Notes: generated by a model not told the origin, from the sequence alone. A DNA stretch of 64,000 nt from Bacteroidales bacterium (GCA_028708425.1 JAQVYY010000003.1:1-64000), one strand, 5' to 3'. Shown: positions 40,641-52,149, numbered from the stretch's first letter. Translations and numbers: made by a program.

Positions 40641-40788
40641 CAACCCGCATTATTCACCAAATCTGTTAAAGATGAATGCAAATGCGGGTTACCCCGATCT
40701 AGTTGAACCCAATTTTGGGCAACTAGATTGGTGGTGAAGCTTAGTTGCTGTCGGAGACAGCAATTATTCGAATGAATAATTGGGGTTA
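40641..40788 (+). repeat. MITE-like repeat A, copy 5
   Basis: CAACCCGCATTATTCACC...GAATAATTGGGGTTA; last 3 nt are the lepA stop codon. Confidence 0.85.
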
Positions 40789-42573
40789 ATCCATTTTAAG
40801 TACTGCTAAAAAGGCTTGCTGCGGAACCTCAACATTACCAACTTGTCTCATCCTTTTCTTCCCTTTCTTCTGCTTTTCGAGCAGCTTTCGCTTACGCGAA
40901 ATATCACCTCCATAACATTTTGCAGTAACGTCCTTACGCAAAGCCTTAACAGTTTCGCGGGCAATTACTTTTGTCCCTATTGCCGCCTGAATAGCAATAT
41001 CAAACTGCTGACGAGGAATAAGTTCCTTTAACTTTTCGCACATTCGGCGTCCAAACGAATAAGCATAATCGTGATGGATAAGCGTTGATAAGGCATCAAC
41101 CATTTCCCCGTTAAGGAGTATGTCGAGCCTAACAAGCTTGGCAATCTGATACCCCTCCATATGGTAGTCGAGCGAAGCATACCCTCTTGAAATTGACTTA
41201 AGCTTATCATAGAAATCGAACACAATTTCCGAAAGTGGCATCGTAAAAGAGAGCTCGATTCGGTTTGTGGTTAAAAAAATTTGATTCTTCAGCTCGCCTC
41301 GCTTTTCGATACAAAGCCTCATTACGGCTCCAAGCGAATCGCTGTTGGTAATGATTTGAGCTCTAATTGTGGGTTCCTCGATACGATCGATGTTATTTGG
41401 CTCGGGCAAACCGCTAGGGTTATGTATTTCAATCAGCTCATCTTTGGTTGTATATACCTTATACGATACGTTGGGTACCGTAGTAATAACATCGATATCG
41501 AATTCGCGATACAAACGCTCCTGAACAATTTCCATATGCAGAAGGCCAAGGAATCCGCACCGAAAACCAAAGCCTAATGCCAATGAGCTTTCGGGTTCGT
41601 AGGTAAGAGATGCATCATTAAGCTTAAGCTTATCCAGCGAGGCTCTAAGGTCTTCATAATCATCGGCTTCAATAGGATACAGGCCCGCAAATACCATGGG
41701 TTTAACATCTTCGAAACCTGCAATACCCTCGGTGCAAGGATTCTCAACATGGGTTATCGTATCGCCAACCTTTACCTCCGACGAGTTTTTTATACCCGAT
41801 ATTATGTACCCTACATCACCTGCACTTAGCAATTTTCGTGGCAACATTTTTAAGCGTAGTATCCCCACCTCATCGGCATCGTACTGCTGATTAGTATTAA
41901 AAAACTTAACCCTATCGCCCGAATGTATTGTACCGTTAATTACCCTAAAGTAGGCTATAATACCACGAAAAGGGTTAAATACAGAGTCGAATATAAGTGC
42001 CTGCAATGGTGCATCGGGGTTTCCTGCAGGAGCAGGAACCTTTTTGATAATTGTTTCGAGCACCGTTTCAATTCCCACGCCTGTTTTAGCGCTGGTGGGA
42101 ATAATATCTTCTCGGTCGCAACCAATAAGCTCAACTATCTGATCCTTTACATCATCAACCATTGCCGATTCCATATCTACCTTATTAACCAGAGGTATTA
42201 TCTCCAGATCGTGCTCAATGGCTAGATACAAATTAGAGATGGTTTGAGCCTGAATACCCTGAGTTGCATCAACAATGAGCAACGCACCCTCGCAAGCGGC
42301 AATGGCACGCGACACCTCGTACGAGAAGTCAACATGACCTGGTGTATCAATTAGGTTTAGCACGTATTTTTCACCATTATGCTCATAGTCCATTTGAATG
42401 GCATGGCTCTTTATGGTTATTCCTTTTTCTTTCTCTAGCTCCATGCTATCGAGAACCTGTGCGTGTTTCTCCTTTTCGGTAAGGGTGTTAGTAAACTCAA
42501 GAAGCCTATCGGCCAGAGTACTCTTCCCATGATCAATATGTGCGATTATGCAAAAGTTCCGGATGTTCTTCAT
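40786..42573 (-). CDS. lepA: Elongation factor 4 (LepA)
   Basis: [37 protein letters not shown]-terminal [26 protein letters not shown]-type motif. Confidence 0.97.
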   Translation of the reverse strand: MKNIRNFCIIAHIDHGKSTLADRLLEFTNTLTEKEKHAQVLDSMELEKEKGITIKSHAIQMDYEHNGEKYVLNLIDTPGHVDFSYEVSRAIAACEGALLIVDATQGIQAQTISNLYLAIEHDLEIIPLVNKVDMESAMVDDVKDQIVELIGCDREDIIPTSAKTGVGIETVLETIIKKVPAPAGNPDAPLQALIFDSVFNPFRGIIAYFRVINGTIHSGDRVKFFNTNQQYDADEVGILRLKMLPRKLLSAGDVGYIISGIKNSSEVKVGDTITHVENPCTEGIAGFEDVKPMVFAGLYPIEADDYEDLRASLDKLKLNDASLTYEPESSLALGFGFRCGFLGLLHMEIVQERLYREFDIDVITTVPNVSYKVYTTKDELIEIHNPSGLPEPNNIDRIEEPTIRAQIITNSDSLGAVMRLCIEKRGELKNQIFLTTNRIELSFTMPLSEIVFDFYDKLKSISRGYASLDYHMEGYQIAKLVRLDILLNGEMVDALSTLIHHDYAYSFGRRMCEKLKELIPRQQFDIAIQAAIGTKVIARETVKALRKDVTAKCYGGDISRKRKLLEKQKKGKKRMRQVGNVEVPQQAFLAVLKMD

Positions 42574-42648
42574 TTTTTTTCTATTTGAAACACAAAGATA
42601 TTTAATTTTAGGAAATTTGTTGGCAGAAGGCTAAAAACAGGCCGGAAT

Positions 42649-42671
42649 AAAAAAAGGGGCAAAGTGCCCCC
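42649..42671 (-). terminator. Rho-independent terminator of infB
   Basis: Minus strand GGGGGCACTTTGCCCCTTTTTTT. Confidence 0.75.
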
Positions 42672-42691
42672 TCTATTAGACCCTTTTATAG

Positions 42692-45619
42692 CTATAATTT
42701 TCGTTTCACCTCAACCTCTTGGAACGACTCAACTATATCACCCACCTTGATGTCGTTAAAGTTTTTGATGTTTAATCCGCACTCAAATCCGTGGGTTACC
42801 TCCTTGGCATCATCTTTAAAACGCTTTAACGAACCCAATTCGCCGGTGTAAACAACAATACCTTCGCGTATTAGTCGGCATTTAGCGTTACGTAAAATCT
42901 TGCCCTCGCGAACAATACATCCAGCAATGGTTCCCACTTTGGTAATCTTAAATATTTCTAAAACTTCGGCGGTACCAAGAATTTTCTCTTTAACTTCTGG
43001 GGCTAGCATTCCCTCCATTGCAGACTTAACCTCGTTTATGGCGTCGTAAATAATGGAATACTTTCTTATGTCGATTTCTTCTTTTTCGGCTAACCTACGT
43101 GCACCCAACGATGGACGAACCTGGAACCCCATAACAATGGCGTTAGATGCTGCGGCAAGTAGGATATCGGATTCGGTAATCTGCCCAACAGCTTTATGAA
43201 TTACGTTTACCTGTATTTGCTCGGTAGATAGATCAATAAGGGAATCGGATAACGCTTCAATTGAACCATCCACATCACCTTTAAGCACAATATTTAGCTC
43301 CTGGAAGTTACCTATGGCAATACGTCGGCCAATCTCATCGAGCGTAATGTGTTTTTGCGATCTAATTCCTTGCATACGCTGCAGCTGTTCTCGCCTATTT
43401 GCTATTTCTTTCGCTTCCTTATCGGTATCCATCAGGTTAAAGTAGTCACCTGCCAATGGGGCTCCGTTAAGGCCAATAACTTGAACCGGGGTTGATGGTC
43501 CGGCCTCGTCAATACGCTGACCTCGCTCATTAAACATAGCCTTAACCCGACCACTATATGTACCTGCAATCATAATATCACCCTGTCGTAACGTTCCTGC
43601 CTCTATCAATACAGTTGCTGTATACCCGCGCCCCTTATCAAGTGATGATTCGACCACAGTACCAACCGCCTTTTTGTCTGGATTTGCCTCTAAATTAAGA
43701 AGTTCGGCTTCGAGCAAAACCTTTTCGAGCAACTTGTCGATATTTAATCCTGTTTTTGCTGATATATCCTGACTTTGATATTTTCCTCCCCACTCCTCAA
43801 CCAAGTAGTTCATATTGGCTAAAGATTCTTTTATTTTTTCTGGATTCGCGCTGGGCTTATCGATTTTATTAATGGCAAAAACAATTGGCACACCCGCAGC
43901 GCTTGCGTGATTAATTGCCTCAACGGTCTGGGGCATCACATTATCGTCGGCTGCCACTACAATAATAGCCACATCGGTGATTTTAGTCCCTCTGGCGCGC
44001 ATCGCTGTAAATGCCTCGTGACCAGGCGTATCGAGGAATGTAATTTGCTTCCCCTTTGGTAGCTTAACTGAATAAGCTCCAATATGTTGAGTAATTCCTC
44101 CTGCTTCTCCTGTAATAACATTAGTGCTACGGATAAAGTCGAGAAGTGATGTTTTACCATGGTCAACGTGCCCCATCACTGTAACAATGGGTGCCCGGGG
44201 TACTAAATCTTCGGGCTTATCTTCCTCAACACCAATAGCTTCTTGTAGGTCAATGCTAACAAAGTCAACCTTGTATCCAAACTCATCGGCAACAATGGCC
44301 ATTGTTTCTGCATCGAGACGTTGGTTTATTGATACCATTAGACCCAGGTTCATGCAAACCTCAATTACCTTAGTGGGCGAAACATCCATCATGTTTGCCA
44401 ACTCGTTTGCCGAAACAAACTCGGTAACCTCAAGGGTTTGCTTCTCTTTAATCTCGCGTTCCTTTTCCTGCTGCTGGCGCATGGTCATAAGGTCTCGTTT
44501 CTCTCTACGATACCTCGCCCCTTTGGATTTACCACCTTTACTAGTTAGGCGAGCCAAAGTTTCTTTAATTTGCTTTTGTACCTCCTCTTCACTAACCTCC
44601 TTGTGGAGCACTTTTTTCTTCCTTTTCTTAATGGTGGATCCGCCAGCCGAATGGGCTTTTGGTTTGTGTGTGCTTCCTGCTTTCTTACCTTCAGCAGTTA
44701 CTATAACCTTAGGGCTATCTTTTCGAATACGCTTTCGACGCTTCTTTTTCGCCTTGGCTTGTTCAGATTTTGATGCTGCCGCACCAGCTGGTTTTTTCTT
44801 TGCCTCCACGGTGGTAAGGTCAATTTTACCAACCACGGTAGGGCCCGACAACTTTTCAACCTCAGAACGATAAACCTCTGGTTTTGGTTTAGACGTTTCG
44901 GAATCAGGCTTAGCTTGAGTTTGCTTGGCTTTTGTAGATTGCGCCTCGGGCTTAGCAGTCGTTTTTGGTTTCGACTTCTGCTCCTTTGCCTTTACCTCTT
45001 GGGGTGTTGGTACTGGCTTCTCTTTTTTCGATGGCTTCTGCTTCTCTTTTTCACCCACATCAACTTTACCTAAAACTTTAGGTTGTTTAAGCTGCTGGGT
45101 TTTAGTTTTAATATGCTCAACCTTTGGCGTTTCTTCCTTCTTCGATTTCTCGGTTTCTTTTTTAGGAGCCTTGGGAGTTTTGTCGGACTTTGGTGGTTCT
45201 GAGGTTTTGCCCTTTCCCTCATTACTTAAATCAATCTTTCCCTTAACTTTAAGCTTAACCTGAGGTTTTTCTGCCTTATATGTTTCTTTTTCTGGATTAA
45301 CATCTTTAACAATAACCTCTTCTGCAGGTGGTTCGACTTCGTCCTCAGTATGAGTACCGGCTTCAATATCCTCAATAGAAACTGACTCCTTTTTATCGCG
45401 TAGATTACTAAGGCTCACTTTTTGCGATTCTTTCTTTAGGCTCACCTCGGCACCATACTCTTTTGCAAGGAGTTCATACAGGTTGGCATCAACTTTAGTG
45501 TTAGGATTGTTTTCAACATTATGTCCTTTTTTGCATAAAAAATCCACTAACGTAGAAATACCAACGTTAAACTCTCTTGCCAACTTACTTAATCTTACTG
45601 TTTTTTCGACGTTTGTCAT
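42692..45619 (-). CDS. infB: Translation initiation factor IF-2
   Basis: [36 protein letters not shown], long K/E/P-rich N-terminus. Confidence 0.97.
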   Translation of the reverse strand: MTNVEKTVRLSKLAREFNVGISTLVDFLCKKGHNVENNPNTKVDANLYELLAKEYGAEVSLKKESQKVSLSNLRDKKESVSIEDIEAGTHTEDEVEPPAEEVIVKDVNPEKETYKAEKPQVKLKVKGKIDLSNEGKGKTSEPPKSDKTPKAPKKETEKSKKEETPKVEHIKTKTQQLKQPKVLGKVDVGEKEKQKPSKKEKPVPTPQEVKAKEQKSKPKTTAKPEAQSTKAKQTQAKPDSETSKPKPEVYRSEVEKLSGPTVVGKIDLTTVEAKKKPAGAAASKSEQAKAKKKRRKRIRKDSPKVIVTAEGKKAGSTHKPKAHSAGGSTIKKRKKKVLHKEVSEEEVQKQIKETLARLTSKGGKSKGARYRREKRDLMTMRQQQEKEREIKEKQTLEVTEFVSANELANMMDVSPTKVIEVCMNLGLMVSINQRLDAETMAIVADEFGYKVDFVSIDLQEAIGVEEDKPEDLVPRAPIVTVMGHVDHGKTSLLDFIRSTNVITGEAGGITQHIGAYSVKLPKGKQITFLDTPGHEAFTAMRARGTKITDVAIIVVAADDNVMPQTVEAINHASAAGVPIVFAINKIDKPSANPEKIKESLANMNYLVEEWGGKYQSQDISAKTGLNIDKLLEKVLLEAELLNLEANPDKKAVGTVVESSLDKGRGYTATVLIEAGTLRQGDIMIAGTYSGRVKAMFNERGQRIDEAGPSTPVQVIGLNGAPLAGDYFNLMDTDKEAKEIANRREQLQRMQGIRSQKHITLDEIGRRIAIGNFQELNIVLKGDVDGSIEALSDSLIDLSTEQIQVNVIHKAVGQITESDILLAAASNAIVMGFQVRPSLGARRLAEKEEIDIRKYSIIYDAINEVKSAMEGMLAPEVKEKILGTAEVLEIFKITKVGTIAGCIVREGKILRNAKCRLIREGIVVYTGELGSLKRFKDDAKEVTHGFECGLNIKNFNDIKVGDIVESFQEVEVKRKL

Positions 45620-45672
45620 ATTTTGTTAATCCAGGTTTTGAAAATTGATGCAAATCTAAGTTAAAGCCTATA

Positions 45673-46911
45673 CTATTCAAATTCTGTCTCAAAAATAGCG
45701 AGGATCTCTTTAACTGTTTCCTCTTCTAAATCGGTTCTTTTAACCAGCTCATCGTATGGTATGTCAAGAACACTTTTGGCTGTATCGCAGCCAATTCCCT
45801 TAAGCACATCGATAATCCAACTATCAATTTCGTCAGTAAATTCGTCGAGGTCAACATCCTCTTCACCCTGAGTATCGGTTTCACGAAACACATCAATTTC
45901 GTAACCAGTGAGTTGTCCTGCTAGCTTGATATTAAAACCACCCTTGCCAATTGCAAGCGAAACCTCCTCGGGCTGCAAAAATACTTCGGCCCGTTTGTTC
46001 GTTTCATCAATTTTAATTGAAATAATTTTAGCGGGGCTTAGTGCGCGGGTTATATATAGCTGAATGTTATTTGTAAAATTAATAACATCGATGTTCTCGT
46101 TACGAAGTTCGCGTACTATACCGTGTATCCTGCTTCCTTTCATACCGACGCATGCACCGACGGGATCTACCCGCTCGTCGTACGATTCAACTGCAACTTT
46201 AGCGCGCTCACCAGGTATACGGACAATGTTTTTGATAGTTATTAGGCCATCAAAAATTTCGGGAACTTCAAGCTCAAAGAGACGCTCAAGAAAAACGGGC
46301 GACGTACGAGACAATATGATAAGTGGAGAGTTGTTTCGCATTTCAACCCTTACCACAACCGCACGAATGGTATCGCCTTTGCGAAAAAAGTCGGATGGTA
46401 TTTGCTCAGATTTAGGCATAATAAGCTCGTTACCCTCGTCGTCGAGAATAAGAATTTCTTTTTTCCAAACCTGATAGATCTCACCAATAACAATTTCGCC
46501 AATCCGATCTTTATACTTTATGTAAAGGTTGTTTTTTTCGAGCTCTAGTATTCGAGCAGTAAGGTTTTGCCTAAGCGCTAGAATTGCCCTACGACCAAAG
46601 TCGGAAAATTTAACCTCATCGGTAACCTCTTCGCCCACTTGGTAGTCTTCCTCAATTTTTTTTGCTTCGGAAAGCGATATCTGCCTGTTGGGATCTTCAA
46701 CCTCTCCCTCTTCGACAACCTCGCGGTTTCTCCATATTTCGAAGTCACCCTTATCGATATTGATGATGATATCATAGTTATCATCAGAGCCATACATCTT
46801 TATAATCATACTACGAAAAACGTCCTCTAACACGCTCATCATGGTTGGCCTGTCAATGTTTTTCAGATCTTTAAACTCTGCGAAAGTATCGATTAAATTA
46901 ATAGTACTCAT
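45673..46911 (-). CDS. nusA: Transcription termination/antitermination protein NusA
   Basis: S1/KH architecture (RVDPVGACVGMKGSRIHGIVRELRNENIDVI; LAIGKGGFNIKLAGQLTGYEIDV). Confidence 0.96.
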   Translation of the reverse strand: MSTINLIDTFAEFKDLKNIDRPTMMSVLEDVFRSMIIKMYGSDDNYDIIINIDKGDFEIWRNREVVEEGEVEDPNRQISLSEAKKIEEDYQVGEEVTDEVKFSDFGRRAILALRQNLTARILELEKNNLYIKYKDRIGEIVIGEIYQVWKKEILILDDEGNELIMPKSEQIPSDFFRKGDTIRAVVVRVEMRNNSPLIILSRTSPVFLERLFELEVPEIFDGLITIKNIVRIPGERAKVAVESYDERVDPVGACVGMKGSRIHGIVRELRNENIDVINFTNNIQLYITRALSPAKIISIKIDETNKRAEVFLQPEEVSLAIGKGGFNIKLAGQLTGYEIDVFRETDTQGEEDVDLDEFTDEIDSWIIDVLKGIGCDTAKSVLDIPYDELVKRTDLEEETVKEILAIFETEFE

Positions 46912-46936
46912 CTGTTTTTTAGTGTTTTTAAATATC

Positions 46937-47404
46937 TTAACGAAACGAAATTACCACAAGGGCACTTTTTACATCAGTATAGGGTATAGATACTTGCTCT
47001 ACAAGCTTCTGCTTTCGTTTTTTTCCTTCAACCTTAACCATACTCTCTATTTCAAGAGTAAAATTACTATCGGTAACATTTTTCAAAAGGCCTCTAACCT
47101 TTTGGCCGTCGGTTTTAACCACATCAAGCTTATGTCCGATATTTTTTTTATATTGCCTTGGCAATCGTAACGTTTCCGATAGGCCCGCCGACGAAACCTC
47201 GAGCTCAAAATCCTCAGCTTCACGGTCGAAACTTTGCTCAATGGCTCTACTTATCTCAACACAGCGCTCAATAGTTATCCCTTGATCCCCATCAAGCAGA
47301 ACTTTTATTTGGTTTGCTGATGAAACCGAAATATCAACTATGAACTCTATCTTTGAGTCAAGCTGCTGTAATACAATGTTCTCCACCTTGGTATTCGTAA
47401 TCAT
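46937..47404 (-). CDS. rimP: Ribosome maturation factor RimP
   Basis: Position rimP-nusA-infB; FELEVSSAGLSETLRLPRQYKKNIGHKLDV. Confidence 0.92.
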   Translation of the reverse strand: MITNTKVENIVLQQLDSKIEFIVDISVSSANQIKVLLDGDQGITIERCVEISRAIEQSFDREAEDFELEVSSAGLSETLRLPRQYKKNIGHKLDVVKTDGQKVRGLLKNVTDSNFTLEIESMVKVEGKKRKQKLVEQVSIPYTDVKSALVVISFR

Positions 47405-47605
47405 CTGTCAGTTTATTATACCAAAACAGGGGACTTAAGCCCCCTGCTACGCCTGCGGTATGACAGGGCAAAATTATAAAAAAATCTTATCAACACAAAA
47501 CATTTCGCTGAATTCTAATACAATGCGTGTATTTTTTAGCTATAAAATGAAATCCATTCTACGCTGCGCAAAATAAACTGTAATGTGATGGAATAAGTTA
47601 GCCCA

Positions 47606-48898
47606 TTACTCCCTAATTTGAACCTTTAAGGATATACCTGCGAAAGCAAGCTTTAAATTGCTGCTAGTTGTTTCTGTTATAGGGAGCTGTAAAAAAGGCT
47701 CTACGCTAACCAGCGAACCCTTAGGTAATGGAAAGCTATACCCAACCATTAAATTAAAGAGCCCAAACAAATTAGCCTTGCTAAATGCGTTAAAAGTATC
47801 TTCAACCTCAATTTGCTGCGAATAAAACTGTGTGCTCGTAATACCAGTAAATGAATCGTAAACCTCATTGGTGTAGGTATGACGTACCGTTTCGGAAAAT
47901 TTTTGGTCGAGAAAAACAAGCGACGAGGCTCCGGTGGTGATGTAGAAATGTGATTTTGGCGTTTTATGAATGGTAAAGACAACATTGAGGGGAATTTCTA
48001 AGGACAGTATCTCCATGCGATTATCTTCTGACGAGGCCGTGCTTTCGAGATTATTCTGGTCTACTGATGTAAACAACGATTCGTACATGTAATCGTTACC
48101 ACCATTACCAATTGGCTGAAAGCTATAATCTTGCTTACAAACGGCAATGCCAGTTTGAAAGGAAATATTTTGCGCTAGCTTATGCTTTGCATAAACCCCT
48201 ACCGATACACCGGGCGCATCGGATATAAGATGCTCAACGGTGGCAACCATTCCCGATATGCCTGCATAAAGGGTGAGTTTTTTGCCTGCCGTGGGTGTTC
48301 TGTCGTTTTCAAATTCAACTGGCTGTTCTGCTAATAAAATATCGTTCTCTTTTAAACCTTCAATACTAACTGAATCTACCTGAATTTTCGAATAGAGGTG
48401 CTGAATATGGGTGCTATCCTGCTGGGTACTATCGGCAACCAAATTTTTATGCTGAAGGCTTGTAACACTAGCCACTGCAACAGGCTCCGAAATGGATTTA
48501 ATGACCTCACGCTGCGGCTTACTGGTTTTGGTGATTGCGAGGTCGGTATCTTCCTTATCCTGTGTTAAAACTGGCTTACTTAACCTTGGATTGATTTTAT
48601 CATTAGGTGTTTGCGGTTTACCTTCGATTAATTTGGGTTGCGTTTCACCGAGAACTTCAATGGTGCTGTTACTTGGGGCTTGCCTTGATACAAAAAAATA
48701 TGTTACTCCTACCCCAACCGATAGCAACAATACCACCGATGCCACCCTTGCCATAGCTATCCACAGCGCCCTCGATTTTTTTTGAGCACCCTGCTTTTGC
48801 TGGTATGCACTCCACCCTGCATCAACCAAATGGCTGGCATCATAGTCAGTAAAAACTTCTTTTACTCTAGTTACAAATTCTTCGCTAAAGGGTTTCAT
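47606..48898 (-). CDS. Anti-sigma-like N-terminus + TM + outer-membrane-type beta-barrel protein
   Basis: Start overlaps sigma gene stop; cytoplasmic segment then TM (IAMARVASVVLLLSVGVGVTYFFV), then linker and barrel-like C-terminus (KLTLYAGISGMVATVEHLISDAPGVSVGVYAKHKLAQNISFQTGIAV..). Confidence 0.6.
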   Translation of the reverse strand: MKPFSEEFVTRVKEVFTDYDASHLVDAGWSAYQQKQGAQKKSRALWIAMARVASVVLLLSVGVGVTYFFVSRQAPSNSTIEVLGETQPKLIEGKPQTPNDKINPRLSKPVLTQDKEDTDLAITKTSKPQREVIKSISEPVAVASVTSLQHKNLVADSTQQDSTHIQHLYSKIQVDSVSIEGLKENDILLAEQPVEFENDRTPTAGKKLTLYAGISGMVATVEHLISDAPGVSVGVYAKHKLAQNISFQTGIAVCKQDYSFQPIGNGGNDYMYESLFTSVDQNNLESTASSEDNRMEILSLEIPLNVVFTIHKTPKSHFYITTGASSLVFLDQKFSETVRHTYTNEVYDSFTGITSTQFYSQQIEVEDTFNAFSKANLFGLFNLMVGYSFPLPKGSLVSVEPFLQLPITETTSSNLKLAFAGISLKVQIRE

Positions 48899-49472
48899 GG
48901 CAAAAAGGTTGAACGTTTTGCTGCTGTTTATACAATTCTTTCAACATCTGCTTGGCTCTGGATAAATTGGAGCGCGATGTTGAGGTTGTAATTTTCATCA
49001 TTTTGGCAATCTCTTCGTGCGAGTAGCCCTCAATTTCGTATAGGTTAAATGTGTAACGATAGGTTGCGGGTAGCTGGGAAAACAGCTGTAGAATATCGTT
49101 GGTATTAATTTCCTCAATCACATTAGGCACTGCCCCCTTCTCTTCAATATCGGCATCAAGGTGAACGGTTTTAGTATTCCTTTGGTTCCGTCTATAGTAA
49201 TCGATGGATGTGTTAACCATTATTTTTGCAAACCATGGCTTAAAAGGTTTTGATGGGTCGTACTTTTTCAAATTAGTAAATACTTTTAAAAATCCATCAT
49301 TAACCAGCTCCATCGCATCATCGGGATTTGCCATATACCTTATGCCTATTGACATGGCATAAGAGAAGTATCGCCTGTATAGCATCTCCTGAAACTTTTG
49401 CTTACCCTTAATGCACCCGCCAACTACTTCGGCATCGGAAAGGGTTAAATCGTTTTCTTTAGGAGCAACCAT
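48885..49472 (-). CDS. RNA polymerase sigma-70 factor, ECF subfamily
   Basis: YRRYFSYAMSIGIRYMANPDDAMELVNDGFLKVF; FSQLPATYRYTFNLYEIEGYSHEEIAKMMKITTSTSRSNLSRAKQML. Confidence 0.93.
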   Translation of the reverse strand: MVAPKENDLTLSDAEVVGGCIKGKQKFQEMLYRRYFSYAMSIGIRYMANPDDAMELVNDGFLKVFTNLKKYDPSKPFKPWFAKIMVNTSIDYYRRNQRNTKTVHLDADIEEKGAVPNVIEEINTNDILQLFSQLPATYRYTFNLYEIEGYSHEEIAKMMKITTSTSRSNLSRAKQMLKELYKQQQNVQPFCHETL

Positions 49473-49714
49473 TGACTGACATTAGATTGAAGCCATAAAT
49501 ATAACCCAATTTACGCCAGCTTAGAAACGTTCGCATGGAAAACTCTACCCTGCCCTGCGACATCAAGACTTGTTTCGTTTTGCTCCATAAGGGCATGGCC
49601 TTTGCGGGTTATTTTCCTGCCTAGTTACACCGAACTTGATGCGTGCTAGAAGATTCGGATATCCACTTAAATGTTTTATACCATTTGCTGTGCCTTGTTC
49701 TTCTGGTTCAATCA

Positions 49715-50332
49715 TTAAAAACTATATGTTACACCCATCCTTAATCCTCCTTCAATCAGCCTCCACCTATAATCATCGCTATTGGCCGAAAGAGGTATCA
49801 GAGAGTGATATTTATAGTACCCGTTGACAAAAGCTCCTAATCCGTTGTTCAGAGTATACTTGGCTCCAATGCCCACGAGTGCTCCAACACCTGTCTGGCT
49901 ATCTATTGGGCTAGAAGTTCCCATTTCAAGGTCTAGCATAACACCACCATTAATAAAGAAATATTTCAGGAAGTTTATTCTCGCTGTTATAGGAATATTT
50001 ATCAGGGCTATATCCCTGTAGTATGAAGAGTACTCCATCCCCGGTTGAGACATTGGCTCAACTGAAATAGTATGGTTGGAATACTCTATTCCAGATTCAA
50101 TATCTACCCAGGAACGAACGGGGTGAACATAGTTTACTCCTACGGTGTAAAAACTCTTTCCGCTGTAGCTTGCTCCGCCTAATAAGGTCATTCTCGCCGA
50201 ATTGGTGATATCATTACCCCCGATAGCCGAAAATGTAAATCCAATACTACTTTTTATCCCGCCGTTTTCTTGTGCTAATAGTGAACAAGAGAGCAGCAGG
50301 AATAACCCTAAAGTGTAAATTTTAAATTTCAT
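49715..50332 (-). CDS. Outer-membrane beta-barrel protein
   Basis: Signal peptide; alternating amphipathic strands; terminal GVTYSF. Confidence 0.7.
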   Translation of the reverse strand: MKFKIYTLGLFLLLSCSLLAQENGGIKSSIGFTFSAIGGNDITNSARMTLLGGASYSGKSFYTVGVNYVHPVRSWVDIESGIEYSNHTISVEPMSQPGMEYSSYYRDIALINIPITARINFLKYFFINGGVMLDLEMGTSSPIDSQTGVGALVGIGAKYTLNNGLGAFVNGYYKYHSLIPLSANSDDYRWRLIEGGLRMGVTYSF

Positions 50333-50370
50333 GGCTAAGAATTTTAGCGGGTAAACTTATCATTAATATA

Positions 50371-50496
50371 GGCACAATGGATGGCGGTGTGGGAGTTCGT
50401 GGCTCATCGTCTTCATTCGCCGCTAAAACCCACCCAATGCATGTTAAATTGGCACGAAATCAACATCACTCACATTTTTTGTGCCACATGTTAGGC
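50371..50496. repeat. Imperfect palindromic intergenic site containing GTTAGGC (attC-like?)
   Basis: GGCACAATGGATGGCGGTGT ... GTGCCACATGTTAGGC; shares GGATGGCGG with 51297-51318. Confidence 0.35.
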
Positions 50497-50505
50497 ACTG
50501 GTGTT

Positions 50506-51243
50506 CTACGACCCTTCGTGATAATTACCTTCAATTTCTTTTATTAATTCTCTTTTTATTGTCAAAGTTCTTGATGTTTTGTCTAGTTTAAATTCATTAT
50601 CATATACATAAATCATATCGTGTAATCCAAAGTCACCATAGACCGTTTTAAGCGACTTGATTTTATGCTCAAAATCATCTTCTTTGTCTGCAATTGATGA
50701 TTCAACTACTTTGTCATAAATGCTTAGCGTTCCACAGCTCCACAAATACTCAATCAGCTCCTTTACATTATTTGAAGTCAATTCACCACTATAGATTCCA
50801 ATCGTATCGATGTCAGTAAATTTATTATAAAGTGAAATAAAATAATCCGAACGGTGAACTCTTGAAAGTAAAGTGTCATTAATGTTATCAATATTCACTC
50901 TTACAATCTCAAAATATTTGTCTGTCTCGTTTTCCTTAACTATCTCTCTATCAACTGAACTATACTCATTTGATAAATCAGACCATGTTTTTGCTTGTTC
51001 CTTGTCAATTGTGTTAAGCTCAATCCAAATATTTTCTCTCTCATCAGGTGGTTTAATACTCACAGTATTCTCATAATATACATAACCAATCAAATTTTTC
51101 TCATAATAAAATCCATCTGGATATTGGTAAGTTCTATCATACGCAAGCTCTAAAAATTTATCGTTGGCAGAGTCAAGATTATCACCCTTGTCGCATGAGA
51201 TGAAAAATAAAACTCCAATTAAAATCAAAAGATATTTTCTCAT
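50506..51243 (-). CDS. Hypothetical lipoprotein
   Basis: Lipoprotein signal MRKYLLILIGVLFFISC; AT-rich; no recognised domain. Confidence 0.6.
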   Translation of the reverse strand: MRKYLLILIGVLFFISCDKGDNLDSANDKFLELAYDRTYQYPDGFYYEKNLIGYVYYENTVSIKPPDERENIWIELNTIDKEQAKTWSDLSNEYSSVDREIVKENETDKYFEIVRVNIDNINDTLLSRVHRSDYFISLYNKFTDIDTIGIYSGELTSNNVKELIEYLWSCGTLSIYDKVVESSIADKEDDFEHKIKSLKTVYGDFGLHDMIYVYDNEFKLDKTSRTLTIKRELIKEIEGNYHEGS

Positions 51244-51296
51244 AATATTTTCTTTTGTAGATGTTTATAATGCTTGTCAGGTTGCGTCATTCACTT

Positions 51297-51318
51297 GCGC
51301 CTAACGGATGGCGGTTCG
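51297..51318. repeat. Intergenic site GCGCCTAACGGATGGCGGTTCG (attC-like?)
   Basis: Contains GCCTAAC and GGATGGCGGT, resembles 50371-50390/50490-50496. Confidence 0.35.
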
Positions 51319-51321
51319 TTT

Positions 51322-52002
51322 TTATTCTACAGGATACTTTGAAATTCTGGGTTCACTATGTTCAAAAAGTCCTGTTTCATAGAAATAGTTTGCCATTTTT
51401 AAAGCGTCTCCATTTGAATTTTTTGTTGCTCTCAATTCAAACCATTTTGGCATAAATTCATTTTGCTCTACTAATTCAGTATTTGTTTCCGTAATTTTTT
51501 GATTTAAGCCTGTCAAATTATTTTCGTCAAATACTTTTACATAAAAATTACTTCCATAGCTGTTTATGCACAAGTTGCCAATCTCTTCCCAAATTAAGTT
51601 TTGACAGTTGTCAATTTTCATAGTATAGTGAGCATAAGAAACAATGGTGTTTTGCTCAAACTCCGAAATAATTTGTGTGATTTCTTCACAGGTTTTGGAG
51701 GATTTAAGCCTTAGCGGAATTTCTTTGAATTTGTATTGTGCAGTAGTATGAATTGTGTAGGCATAATTTTGGTCAAGTTGATTAACTGTTGAAATGAAAC
51801 TTTGAATTTGAATGTCACTGTAAGTTGTGTCAACGCCAACCAAAATGTAGTTGTTCCGCAACTCGCCTAAATTGTCTTGTGCCCCGTTATAGTATTTAAA
51901 GTCTATAAAGTCGCAACTGCCTTGGGGTGTTATGTCGTCATCCTTTCTACAACTTGTAAAAAGTAACGCAAAAGTCATAATTGATAGGATTAGATTTTTC
52001 AT
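51322..52002 (-). CDS. Hypothetical lipoprotein
   Basis: Lipoprotein signal MKNLILSIMTFALLFTSC; no recognised domain. Confidence 0.6.
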   Translation of the reverse strand: MKNLILSIMTFALLFTSCRKDDDITPQGSCDFIDFKYYNGAQDNLGELRNNYILVGVDTTYSDIQIQSFISTVNQLDQNYAYTIHTTAQYKFKEIPLRLKSSKTCEEITQIISEFEQNTIVSYAHYTMKIDNCQNLIWEEIGNLCINSYGSNFYVKVFDENNLTGLNQKITETNTELVEQNEFMPKWFELRATKNSNGDALKMANYFYETGLFEHSEPRISKYPVE

Positions 52003-52149
52003 CGCTTTTCTTTAATGTTACTAAAATTTCAAGTCTTCGGTCGTCCGTCAAAATGACCGTCAACTTGTTTATATACATAATTAACACAGACTCGTATTTA
52101 CCTGAATATAATAGCTAAACCAAACGAGAGCCTATTGATACTGAAACGA

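Noticed and set aside
40525-40737. 70-aa plus-strand ORF at the end of the GH16-like gene
   Set aside because: Runs through the terminator hairpin and into repeat A; no independent coding evidence.
44124-44873. 249-aa plus-strand ORF antisense to infB
   Set aside because: Lies within the K/E-rich coding region of infB; its low-complexity S/F/R-rich translation is the expected shadow of that composition.
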